NCBI GenBank assembly: GCA_001916035.1
Contig: MNRQ01000037.1
Coordinates: 1 to 18,465, forward strand
DNA length: 18,465 bases
Direction: 5' to 3'
From: Clostridium sp. 27_14
GTDB lineage: Bacteria; Bacillota; Clostridia; TANB77; CAG-508
The translations under genes and the position numbers were made by a program. The notes under the pieces were generated by a model. The model was not told where the DNA came from. It worked only from the letters and a program-made list of their open reading frames with translations, and searched no databases. Numbering within the stretch: position 1 is the stretch's first letter; every line of letters begins with the position of its first letter. Positions 6,462 to 12,540 of the stretch are shown here, one piece after another.

Positions 6462-7559
6462 ATGAAGTTAGGAATTGTGGGATTGCCGAATGTAGGAAAA
6501 AGTACTTTATTTAATAGTATAACAAAAGCAGGAGCGGAATGTGCTAATTATCCATTTTGTACAATAGAACCAAATGTAGGAGTAGTGGCAGTGCCTGATG
6601 ATAGATTGGATAAATTGACAGAAATGTATAAACCAGAAAAAACAACTCATGCTATAATAGAATTTGTTGATATAGCAGGATTGGTAAAGGGTGCAAGTAA
6701 AGGAGAAGGTTTAGGAAATAAATTTTTGTCACATATAAGAGAAACTGATGCAATAGTAGAAGTTGTAAGATGTTTTGAAAACTCAAATGTTGTGCATGTT
6801 GATGGAAGTATAAATCCAATCAGAGATATTGAAACAATAAATTTGGAATTGATATTTGCAGATATTGAAACTGTAAATAAAAGAATTGATAAAGCAAAGA
6901 AAAACTTAAAGGCTGATAAAAAATATCAAGTAGAAATTGATTTATTGGAAAGAATATTGGAAACATTGGAAAGTGGAAAATCTGCTAGGACATTAGATTT
7001 TAATGATGAAGAACAGTCAATGGTAAAAGAAATGTTTTTATTGACAACTAAACCAATATTGTATGTTGCAAATGTTTCTGAGGAACAATTGGAAAATGCA
7101 GAACAGGATGAAAATGTACAAAAAGTAAAACAGTATGCAGCAGAAGAAGGAGCAGAGGTTGTTCCATTATGTGTAAAGATGGAAGAAGAGCTTTCTGGTC
7201 TTGATGATGAGGATAAAAAAGAAATGCTAGCAATGTATAATTTGGATGAATCTGGTTTAGATAAAGTTGTAAAGAAAAGCTATGATTTATTAGGATTGAT
7301 GTCTTTTTTAACGGCAGGGGAACCAGAGGTTAGAGCTTGGACTATAAAAAAGGGAACAAAGGCACCGGAAGCGGCTGGTAAGATACATTCTGATATACAA
7401 AGGGGGTTTATAAAAGCAGAAGTTGTATCTTATGATGATTTAATAAAAGAAGGCTCAATGGTTGCTGCAAAAGAAAGAGGACTAGTTAGATCAGAAGGAA
7501 AAGAATATGTTATGCAAGATGGTGATATTGTATTATTCAAATTTAATGTAAGTAAATAA
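6462..7559 (+). CDS. ychF: redox-regulated/ribosome-binding ATPase YchF (OBG family)
   Basis: A 365-residue Obg-family P-loop NTPase of typical YchF length. The P-loop GLPNVGKST is at residues 7-15, and the G2/G3 region includes CANYPFCTIEPNVG and FVDIAGLVKGASKGEGLGNKFL. A helical coiled insert lies in the middle (about 120-200), and a C-terminal TGS-like domain (about 280-363) includes LTAGEPEVRAWTIKKG and HSDIQRGFIKAEVVSYDDL. YchF binds ribosomes and prefers ATP to GTP, and is universal and cytosolic. An AAGGAAAG site precedes the ATG. It lies 76 bases after thrS, so both shared and separate transcription are possible. Confidence 0.95.
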   Translation: MKLGIVGLPNVGKSTLFNSITKAGAECANYPFCTIEPNVGVVAVPDDRLDKLTEMYKPEKTTHAIIEFVDIAGLVKGASKGEGLGNKFLSHIRETDAIVEVVRCFENSNVVHVDGSINPIRDIETINLELIFADIETVNKRIDKAKKNLKADKKYQVEIDLLERILETLESGKSARTLDFNDEEQSMVKEMFLLTTKPILYVANVSEEQLENAEQDENVQKVKQYAAEEGAEVVPLCVKMEEELSGLDDEDKKEMLAMYNLDESGLDKVVKKSYDLLGLMSFLTAGEPEVRAWTIKKGTKAPEAAGKIHSDIQRGFIKAEVVSYDDLIKEGSMVAAKERGLVRSEGKEYVMQDGDIVLFKFNVSK

Positions 7560-7668
7560 ACATTGCATAATGATGAATTTGTGAATTTTTACTTAAAAAT
7601 ACTAAAAAATGTAATAAAAGCGTAAATTTTTTGAAATATAAATGTAATATAAAAAAGCAAAAAAATGC

Positions 7669-7697
7669 TTGACATATTTTAAGATAGAGTTTAAAAT
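7669..7697 (+). promoter_or_regulatory. upstream promoter of the LPXTG gene (P1)
   Basis: TTGACA (7669-7674), a 17-bp spacer and TAAAAT (7692-7697). The -35 is consensus. A small inverted repeat AAGCA/TGCTT (7655-7670) runs into it. Confidence 0.6.
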
Positions 7698-7739
7698 AAT
7701 AATAGATTAACAAATGCAAAAGATTAATGTGTATTTGTC

Positions 7740-7768
7740 TTGCAAATATTTTTAAAGTATGGTATAAT
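7740..7768 (+). promoter_or_regulatory. downstream promoter of the LPXTG gene (P2)
   Basis: TTGCAA (7740-7745), a 17-bp spacer and TATAAT (7763-7768), about 55 bases before the start codon. With P1 this gives tandem promoters. Confidence 0.65.
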
Positions 7769-7822
7769 TAGAGATGTTTGTAGAATACTAATAAAAAACA
7801 TATTAAAGGAGAGAAATTGATT

Positions 7823-8245
7823 ATGGAAAATTCAAAATTTGTAAAAATAATTTTAGCAATATTAACAGGAGTTATGTTAGTAGCAATTGGAGTAAGTGGA
7901 ACAAATTATGTATCAGCAGCAGATGGTAATGGAACAAATTATGCAGATTTAGGAGCAGTTTTAAATGGAACAAATAATACAACAACTAATAATGCTACAG
8001 CAAATAATACAACTTCTAATTCAACAGCAAATGGAACAAATTCTTCTAATAGTACATCTAATACGTTAAATACAAGTGCATTAAGAAATACTATTAATAC
8101 AGTCAATACAGTAACTACAACTAATACTACAACTTTACCAAAAACAGGTATAGCAAATTCAACACCAGTAGTTATTTTAATAGCTATTTTTGGAATATCA
8201 GCAGTATATGCATATAAAAAAATAAGAGATTATAAAAGCCTTTAA
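7823..8245 (+). CDS. small Asn/Thr-rich LPXTG surface protein
   Basis: A 140-residue exported protein with no recognised enzyme domain. It has a signal peptide (about 1-33, a hydrophobic core then VSAADG), a low-complexity Asn/Thr/Ser-rich stretch (about 36-104), LPKTG at 105-109, a hydrophobic segment (about 114-131) and a short basic tail. This is the layout of a sortase substrate attached to the cell wall, although the tail after the membrane segment also carries Asp. The middle contains many N-x-S/T triplets. I chose the ATG at 7823, 11 bases after AAGGAG; a TTG at 7817 is the other in-frame option. Tandem promoters and a strong terminator make it a monocistronic unit. Its role is unknown. 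Confidence 0.8.
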   Translation: MENSKFVKIILAILTGVMLVAIGVSGTNYVSAADGNGTNYADLGAVLNGTNNTTTNNATANNTTSNSTANGTNSSNSTSNTLNTSALRNTINTVNTVTTTNTTTLPKTGIANSTPVVILIAIFGISAVYAYKKIRDYKSL

Positions 8246-8256
8246 TAAATGAATAA

Positions 8257-8287
8257 TCCTAGCAAAATTTATTGCTGGGATTTTTTT
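8257..8287 (+). terminator. terminator of the LPXTG gene
   Basis: TCCTAGCAA (8257-8265) pairs with TTGCTGGGA (8272-8280), 9 bp with one G-U pair and a 6-base loop, followed directly by seven T (8281-8287). Confidence 0.9.
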
Positions 8288-8633
8288 ATAAGAAAATTCT
8301 TCGAACTTCCTATAATATAAAAAATAACAAGGCTGTGATATTTGCAAAGCAAATTTCGTGCACGAACAAAGAAGTGGACTTTAAAATGTTTTAAATAGTG
8401 CAAATGTTATTAATGTTCGCTTTTATTCTAGAGTGATTATATTATAAATTATTCATAAATCTTTTAGTATTACTATTGAAAAAATATGTGAAATATGATA
8501 ATCTTTTATAAAATACAGGAAATTACTGTGTTGTTATCTTTTTTTTCACTAAATAGTGAGAGAAAAAATTTCTCTAGCTTTTAGTTTTACATATAGTAAC
8601 CTATTAACCAAAAAGCGATAAGGAGGAAAAATT
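8288..8633 (+). other. 346-base intergenic region with palindromes and tandem hairpins
   Basis: No ORF is supported here. It contains TTTGC-AAA-GCAAA (8341-8353) directly followed by a perfect 12-bp palindrome TTCGTGCACGAA (8355-8366), a weak TTGAAA (8476) / GATAAT (8497) promoter with a short 15-bp spacer, and two adjacent hairpins in the probable leader: CACT/AGTG (8547-8558) and AGAGAAA/TTTCTCT (8559-8575). These are plausible regulatory elements for the following gene. Confidence 0.5.
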
Positions 8634-9569
8634 ATGGAGGACAAAATGTTTGAAAAAGTTCTAGTGCGAGAGGCTAAAGAGAAGTATCCTGGACGGAATG
8701 TAATTATTGAAAGAAGAGGGTGTGGATTTACTTTTTATCAGCCTGATACTATTGAATGTAATATGTACCTGTTAGAAGGAAGGTATTCATATGATGAAGT
8801 TCTAAAACTTAATGCTTTAACAAACCATAGTGTAGATTTTGGACATTGTTCTGAGCTTGGACCAATTGCTTTAATAGGGAATATTCATACAGCTTATACT
8901 AAGAGAAATGGATATTTTAGATATAAAGTACAAGAATATGGAACATATTATGATAATACTAGTGAGTACTATTTTTATGCTTATACTGATGAAGAAGCAA
9001 AAAAAATAGAAAACTATATTGTATATGGCGGCAGCATGAATGGATTTAAAGAAGTTGCAGCAGTGGCTCCTATAAGCAAAATGTCATACTGTTTGGATTC
9101 GAGGTTTGAAGCTAAAGAGACCCATTTACCCAGAGTATTTGATATGGATTGTAAGTTAAAAGGGGTTTATACTTATGATGAGGCTAAAAAACTTTTTTTT
9201 CAGACAGAGAATGAAGAAGATTGGCTAATAATAGATCCTACGATTGCTTTTGCAACTATTGGAGATGGTCAACATGTAGGAATCATTAATATTATGTCTT
9301 GGGAAAAACAGAATGTATGTGGCTTTAGAGATGTTTGGGAATATGGAGCAGAAGAACCTGAAGTTCAAACAATTAGTTTTCTTACTGATGATGAAGCATG
9401 TAAAATAAAAGATTTTATATTGTATGTTTACAATTATAGTTCTTCAGGAATAGGTAGAGAAAAATATCAAGTTGAAAAATATGATCGAACACTTGATAAG
9501 AGATTTAACTTTAAATTACCTGATGGAAGAGATTATCGTTTGATTGAGCATATAGAATTATTCAAATAA
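8634..9569 (+). CDS. unknown protein with a duplicated ~90-residue domain
   Basis: A 311-residue soluble protein with no family I can name, no signal peptide and no membrane segment. It contains two related halves. Residues ~45-131 and ~174-266 share an opening (GRYSYDEVLKL / GVYTYDEAKKL), a central IG-rich strand region, and a closing helix (YTDEEAKKIENYIVY / LTDDEACKIKDFILY). A ~40-residue linker separates them. It is rich in Tyr, Glu and Asp. The ATG has AGGAGG 7 bases upstream; a second ATG at 8646 is possible. It stands alone between a long regulatory-looking gap and a strong hairpin. Its codon choice is somewhat less A/T-biased than thrS or ychF. Function is unknown. Confidence 0.82.
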   Translation: MEDKMFEKVLVREAKEKYPGRNVIIERRGCGFTFYQPDTIECNMYLLEGRYSYDEVLKLNALTNHSVDFGHCSELGPIALIGNIHTAYTKRNGYFRYKVQEYGTYYDNTSEYYFYAYTDEEAKKIENYIVYGGSMNGFKEVAAVAPISKMSYCLDSRFEAKETHLPRVFDMDCKLKGVYTYDEAKKLFFQTENEEDWLIIDPTIAFATIGDGQHVGIINIMSWEKQNVCGFRDVWEYGAEEPEVQTISFLTDDEACKIKDFILYVYNYSSSGIGREKYQVEKYDRTLDKRFNFKLPDGRDYRLIEHIELFK

Positions 9570-9573
9570 TAAG

Positions 9574-9614
9574 AAACAAGTGGATTGCAGATATATAATG
9601 CAATCCACTTGTTT
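9574..9614 (+). terminator. long perfect hairpin after the duplicated-domain gene
   Basis: AAACAAGTGGATTGCA (9574-9589) and its exact complement (9599-9614) form a 16-bp stem with a 9-base loop. It starts 4 bases after the stop codon. There is no separate T tract beyond the stem's own GTTT, so it may act as a terminator or as an mRNA 3'-end stabiliser. Confidence 0.65.
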
Positions 9615-9713
9615 GATGTAATGTAAATTTTATAATATACAATGGATTTAAAGTATATAGCTATGATGAAAAAATCATTTTACTTTTTTAAAAAAATAAA
9701 AAATTTAGATATA

Positions 9714-9742
9714 TTGACAATATTTATAAAATATGAAAGAAT
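9714..9742 (+). promoter_or_regulatory. possible dut promoter
   Basis: A consensus TTGACA at 9714-9719 has only a poor -10 (AAGAAT) at 17-bp spacing; TACTAT lies too far (22 bp). A promoter here is likely, but its -10 is unclear. Confidence 0.35.
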
Positions 9743-9793
9743 ACTATTATAGTTTGAATTGCTATAAAAAATAGGAAAGGAATGGTATTTAAG

Positions 9794-10255
9794 ATGGAGA
9801 GAAAAAGAGGATTTGAAATAGCAAAAGGATTTGAGGATAAAAAAATTAATTTACCAATAAGGAAAACAAAATATTCAGCTGGCTACGATGTGGAAGCAGC
9901 AGAAGATACTGTTATACCAAGCTTTAAAAAAGGAATGGCACCAACTTTGATAAAAACAGGAATAAAAGCATATATGCAAGATGATGAAATGTTAGCATTA
10001 TATAATAGGAGTTCAAATCCAAAAAAGAAAGGACTAATATTAGCTAATAGTGTTGGAATAATTGATAAAGATTATTATGGAAATGAAGACAATGATGGCC
10101 ATATAATGTTTGCTTTTTATAATATAAAAGAAGAGGATGTTACTATAAAAAAAGGAGAATGTATAGGACAAGCAATTTTCCAAAAATATCTTTTAACAGA
10201 TGATGATAATGCAGAAGGGATTAGAGAAGGTGGATTTGGTTCAACAAGTAAATAA
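9794..10255 (+). CDS. dut: dUTP diphosphatase (dUTPase)
   Basis: A 153-residue trimeric-type dUTPase, which hydrolyses dUTP to dUMP and pyrophosphate, keeping uracil out of DNA and feeding dTMP synthesis. All five family motifs are visible: AGYDVEAAED (29-38), NRSSNPKKKG (71-80), the uracil-binding hairpin NSVGIIDKDYYGN (85-97), the motif 4 segment GQAIFQKY (125-132), and the glycine-rich tail REGGFGSTSK (144-153) that closes over the substrate. I chose the ATG at 9794 because the family starts MxRGFEI; an ATG at 9782 would add four residues but abuts the AAAGGA site. It is flanked by its own non-coding regions, so probably monocistronic. The length is normal. Confidence 0.93.
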   Translation: MERKRGFEIAKGFEDKKINLPIRKTKYSAGYDVEAAEDTVIPSFKKGMAPTLIKTGIKAYMQDDEMLALYNRSSNPKKKGLILANSVGIIDKDYYGNEDNDGHIMFAFYNIKEEDVTIKKGECIGQAIFQKYLLTDDDNAEGIREGGFGSTSK

Positions 10256-10391
10256 TAGATTTAATAATGTAACAAATTATTATAATAATTTAAATTAAAC
10301 AAATAATTTTTATGGTTAAAGAGTGAATTTACATAAGTAAAAGTTTACGTAAAATTCGCATAAAAATGATAAAAATTTCTGCTTAAATACT

Positions 10392-10420
10392 TTGACTTTT
10401 TTGGAAAAATGTAGTATAAT
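10392..10420 (+). promoter_or_regulatory. promoter of the CarD-like gene
   Basis: TTGACT (10392-10397), a 17-bp spacer and TATAAT (10415-10420), close to full SigA consensus. Transcription should start near 10427, leaving about 85 nt of leader. Confidence 0.75.
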
Positions 10421-10440
10421 AAATATGGTTAAAAAATCCA

Positions 10441-10482
10441 ATAAAGTTATATCATATAGACATAACTTTATAATATTTTTTT
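10441..10482 (+). terminator. hairpin plus T-run in the CarD-like gene's leader
   Basis: ATAAAGTTAT (10441-10450) and ATAACTTTAT (10462-10471) form a perfect 10-bp stem. It is followed by AATA and seven T (10476-10482). It lies between the promoter and the ribosome binding site, so it can act as a leader terminator or attenuator. The stem is A/T-rich, so its strength is uncertain. Confidence 0.55.
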
Positions 10483-10511
10483 GCTGAAAAATACTGAAAG
10501 GAGTGACTTAC

Positions 10512-10991
10512 ATGTTTAATGTAGGAGACAAAATAGTGTATCCAATTAAAGTAATGATACCAACAGCTAAGGCAGAGGCAGTAGGAGTAAGAAATGTTAT
10601 AGATAAACAATCAGCAGAAAAAGTAATTGGTATATTAGAACAAGATGAAACTTTAATGGATAAAAATTGGAATAAACGTTATAGAGATAATATGGAAAAA
10701 ATGAAAAGCGGAGACATTTATCAAGTTGCTGATGTTGTAAGAAATTTAAGTTTTAAACAAAAAGAAAAAGGTCTTTCTACAGGCGAGAAAAAAATGTTAA
10801 ATAATGCTAAGCAAATTTTAGTTAGTGAATTAGTTTTAGCAGAACATGCTACTGAAGATGAAGTAGAAAAATTAGTTGATAGTAAAATAAATACATCTTT
10901 TATGACTTTTAGAGCAGATGAATTGAACCATGATAATAATATTGTAAATAAATTTATACCTTTTAATAATGATGTAGATTCAGCTAATTAA
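10512..10991 (+). CDS. CarD/CdnL-family regulator lacking the RNA-polymerase-interacting domain
   Basis: A 159-residue protein. Full-length family members have an N-terminal Tudor-like domain (~60 residues) that binds the RNA polymerase beta subunit, then a helical DNA-binding domain acting at the -10 edge to stabilise open complexes. Residues 1-11 (MFNVGDKIVYP) match the family start, and residue 12 onward (IKVMIPTAKAEAVGVRNVI) matches the end of that domain and the whole helical domain, including NWNKRYRDNMEKMKSGD, VVRNL, KGLSTGEKKML and AKQILVSELVLA. Roughly 35-45 residues expected between are missing, in frame. A ~35-residue tail follows the conserved part. I chose ATG 10512, 8 bases after AAAGGAG; an in-frame GTG at 10503 sits inside that site. 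It has its own promoter. Confidence 0.88.
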   Translation: MFNVGDKIVYPIKVMIPTAKAEAVGVRNVIDKQSAEKVIGILEQDETLMDKNWNKRYRDNMEKMKSGDIYQVADVVRNLSFKQKEKGLSTGEKKMLNNAKQILVSELVLAEHATEDEVEKLVDSKINTSFMTFRADELNHDNNIVNKFIPFNNDVDSAN

Positions 10992-11025
10992 TGTATAGTG
11001 AGTTATAATTATTAAAGAGGTTAGG

Positions 11026-11071
11026 GCATAGAAATCTAAATTTGTTTTTTATAAAATTTAGGTTTTTATGC
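11026..11071 (+). terminator. hairpin after the CarD-like gene
   Basis: An 18-bp stem pairs 11026-11043 with 11054-11071, with two G-U pairs and a 10-base loop. It has no T tract beyond the stem, but the 3' arm itself contains TTTTT. It probably ends the CarD-like transcript. Confidence 0.65.
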
Positions 11072-11155
11072 ATTGTTAGTTTGTTACTTAAGTTGTTTTA
11101 TATAGTATTAAAAAAATACTTAATTCAAAAAATTAAAAAATTTCGAAAATTTGTA

Positions 11156-11184
11156 TTGACAAATTTTTGATTTAATATTATAAT
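11156..11184 (+). promoter_or_regulatory. promoter of tRNA-Leu
   Basis: Consensus TTGACA (11156-11161), a 17-bp spacer and TATAAT (11179-11184), about 39 bases upstream of the tRNA. It is the strongest promoter-like site on the plus strand in this window. Confidence 0.85.
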
Positions 11185-11222
11185 ACTAATTGTCGTTAGG
11201 ATATAACCAATTCTAAATATAT

Positions 11223-11310
11223 GCAGATGTGGCGGAATTGGTAGACGCACAGGACTTAAAATCCTGCGGTTGAATAAACCGTGCCGGTTCGATTCCGGCC
11301 ATCTGCACCA
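11223..11310 (+). tRNA. tRNA-Leu (anticodon UAA)
   Basis: A complete class II tRNA of 88 nt. The acceptor stem GCAGATG/CATCTGC is fully paired, with discriminator A and encoded CCA. The anticodon stem is CAGGA/TCCTG with loop CTTAAAA (anticodon TAA). A long variable arm (CGGTTGAATAAACCG) marks it as Leu, and the T arm is GCCGG-TTCGATT-CCGGC. Confidence 0.97.
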
Positions 11311-11350
11311 ATGACGTTTCTGTTCGAACTAAATTGAACAGATAGATATG

Positions 11351-11384
11351 AAAATCAATCAGTAAAATGGTTGATTTTTTCTTT
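11351..11384 (+). terminator. terminator after tRNA-Leu
   Basis: AAAATCAATC (11351-11360) pairs with GGTTGATTTT (11369-11378) with one G-U pair, followed by TT, C and four T. A further 7-bp inverted repeat (TCTGTTC/GAACAGA) lies just after the tRNA. Confidence 0.7.
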
Positions 11385-11429
11385 TGCAAAAAATCATCCT
11401 AAAACTATAAAGAAGAGATGGTGTTAAAA

Positions 11430-11699
11430 ATGAAGATAATTAAGCAAGAACTAGAATTTGAGGAATGTCTAAAACAACGACTTGAATTTATATGTGAGTT
11501 TTCAAAAGTTATTCCTACTTTTATAAATGGCCGTATTAGAAAATTAGAGAAAACTAATCTTACATATATTGAGCCACATAGAGTGATTATTAAAAACATT
11601 ACTTTTTTAGTGTTTAATTACTCTAATGATGTGTATATTTCTAACTTAACTAAAAAGATTAAGTTATCAGAGTTAGAAGAATATTTGAAAAATATATAA
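11430..11699 (+). CDS. small hypothetical protein
   Basis: An 89-residue soluble protein with no family I recognise. It begins MKIIKQELEFEE, is rich in Glu, Lys and Ile, and has a predicted helix-strand-strand-helix look, ending in a charged helix (KLSELEEYLKNI). The start is uncertain: ATG 11430 follows a weak GAG/GGTG-type site, while ATG 11418 has a purine-rich AGAAGAG directly against it. It lies between the tRNA-Leu terminator and the promoters of the next gene. No function can be assigned. Confidence 0.55.
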   Translation: MKIIKQELEFEECLKQRLEFICEFSKVIPTFINGRIRKLEKTNLTYIEPHRVIIKNITFLVFNYSNDVYISNLTKKIKLSELEEYLKNI

Positions 11700-11709
11700 T
11701 TTGAAATAT

Positions 11710-11737
11710 TTGACATTTCTTAAAATCGTAGTATTAT
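11710..11737 (+). promoter_or_regulatory. possible distal promoter of the following gene
   Basis: Consensus TTGACA (11710-11715), a 16-bp spacer and TATTAT (11732-11737). It lies upstream of a second promoter, giving a tandem pair. Confidence 0.5.
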
Positions 11738-11776
11738 AGGTTTACAATAGATATGACTGTGGAAAAATCTAATATG

Positions 11777-11805
11777 TTTACAAAATCAACATAATATGGT
11801 ATAAT
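11777..11805 (+). promoter_or_regulatory. proximal promoter of the following gene
   Basis: TTTACA (11777-11782), a 17-bp spacer and TATAAT (11800-11805), about 54 bases before the start codon. Confidence 0.65.
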
Positions 11806-11858
11806 ATATTATGTAATGATATTCATTAAATAAAAATTCAGTTAGGAGGAAATACATT

Positions 11859-12257
11859 ATGATTATCAAGACAAAAAATGGCGACATTCTTAAAGGAAAT
11901 GAAAAACGGATAGCTTTTGCTGTCAACATCGAAGGAGCGAATGACGCAGGCTTTGCAGGAATGATTTCCAGCAGATTTTGGCCTGAACTGGCTTACATTG
12001 GAGAAACTAAGTTAGGTACAGTGTTAACTAAAAAGGTTGATGACATTGAGTTCTTTGCTCTTTGCTGTCATTCCTTGAAGGAAGGCTGGAACAATCAGCA
12101 GGAGGTCATTAAGGAGTGCTTTGATGCAATTCCTGGAGACGAACCTGTGGCATCAATCTCAATCGGTACAGGACTTATCGGTGTCCTCAGTGGAGCAAAT
12201 TTCGATTTGATTAAGGCAGGGATGGAAGCCTCGAAGAAAGAGATAATTCTCTACTAA
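11859..12257 (+). CDS. hypothetical protein, possibly macro-domain-like, with foreign codon usage
   Basis: A 132-residue soluble protein. The sequence pattern recalls a small alpha/beta fold: a hydrophobic strand (RIAFAVNIEG), a Gly-rich turn (NDAGFAGMIS), WPELAYIGETKLG, then FFALCCHSLKEGW and a closing SISIGTGLIGVLSGANFDLI...IILY. The IGTGLIG loop and final strand are reminiscent of macro (ADP-ribose-binding) domains, but I cannot confirm this and the usual N-terminal NAAN-type motif is not evident. Its codons (ATC, GGC, GTC, CTC, CTG, CCT) differ sharply from the A/T-ending usage of its neighbours, which suggests recent transfer. AGGAGG lies 9 bases before the ATG. It has its own tandem promoters and terminator. 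Confidence 0.78.
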   Translation: MIIKTKNGDILKGNEKRIAFAVNIEGANDAGFAGMISSRFWPELAYIGETKLGTVLTKKVDDIEFFALCCHSLKEGWNNQQEVIKECFDAIPGDEPVASISIGTGLIGVLSGANFDLIKAGMEASKKEIILY

Positions 12258-12294
12258 TCCGTAACTGAGAAATGGCAAAAATTGAAAAGCATAC

Positions 12295-12321
12295 AAAAAA
12301 GGAGGCACTGTCTCCTTTTTT
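12295..12321 (+). terminator. terminator of the macro-like gene
   Basis: AAAAAAGGAG (12295-12304) pairs exactly with CTCCTTTTTT (12312-12321) around a 7-base loop. This is a classic intrinsic terminator and could work on both strands. Confidence 0.9.
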
Positions 12322-12353
12322 GTAATTTATATTAAATTTTTTTTACAATTTTA

Positions 12354-12381
12354 TTGCAATTTATAAAAACTGTGATATACT
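12354..12381 (+). promoter_or_regulatory. extended -10 promoter of a putative small RNA
   Basis: TTGCAA (12354-12359), a 16-bp spacer and TATACT (12376-12381), preceded by TG (12373-12374) with one base between, i.e. an extended -10. No plus-strand ORF follows before the terminator at 12463. Confidence 0.6.
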
Positions 12382-12387
12382 TTAGTA

Positions 12388-12500
12388 AATTGATTGATAT
12401 TTGTATCAATCGTTATGAGAGCCGAAAAAAGTTGTAGATAACTACGTCAACGGCACCATAAGAGCACCAAGCCTTTCGTAAGATATGACTTGGTGCTTTT
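12388..12500 (+). ncRNA. putative orphan structured small RNA (~113 nt)
   Basis: Between an extended -10 promoter and an intrinsic terminator lies a sequence with no ORF but three inverted repeats. They are GATTGATA/TATCAATC (12392-12399 with 12404-12411), GCCG (12421-12424) with CGGC (12451-12454) enclosing GTAG/CTAC (12434-12437 with 12442-12445), and the terminator stem. The next gene on the right reads in the opposite direction, so this is not a riboswitch leader. It is more GC-rich than its surroundings. I do not recognise the family. The segment GGCACCA at 12453-12459 resembles a tRNA 3' end, but no T-arm precedes it. The 5' end is predicted only from the promoter. Confidence 0.5.
12463..12500 (+). 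terminator. terminator of the putative small RNA, at the element boundary
   Basis: AGCACCAAG (12463-12471) pairs exactly with CTTGGTGCT (12489-12497), with the last T opening a run of four. The 17-base loop contains a small CTT/AAG hairpin. It is the last feature before the integrase end. Confidence 0.8.
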
Positions 12501-12520
12501 ATAATAAAATTGCTAGAATT

Positions 12521-12540
12521 TTCTAACAAATTTCTAACAA
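12521..12540. repeat. two direct TTCTAACAA copies at the integrase 3' end
   Basis: TTCTAACAA occurs at 12521-12529 and 12532-12540, with start-to-start spacing of 11 bp (about one helical turn), overlapping the integrase stop codon (12534-12536). They could be integrase arm-binding sites or part of the attachment site; this is inference. Confidence 0.45.

Noticed and set aside
7048..7233. Minus-strand ORF opposite ychF
   Set aside because: Low-complexity His/Leu shadow of ychF with no ribosome binding site.
8355..8366. LexA (SOS) box
   Set aside because: The palindrome TTCGTGCACGAA does not fit the Firmicute GAAC-N4-GTTC pattern.
11405..11599. Minus-strand ORF opposite the small gene at 11430
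   Set aside because: Ser/Ile/Phe-rich shadow without a ribosome binding site; the plus-strand frame looks more like a protein, though that call is itself modest.
12421..12458. tRNA-like fragment ending in CGGC-A-CCA
   Set aside because: GCCG pairs with CGGC, but the segment is under 40 bases and has no T-arm or anticodon arm, so it is not a tRNA or a recognisable tRNA remnant.
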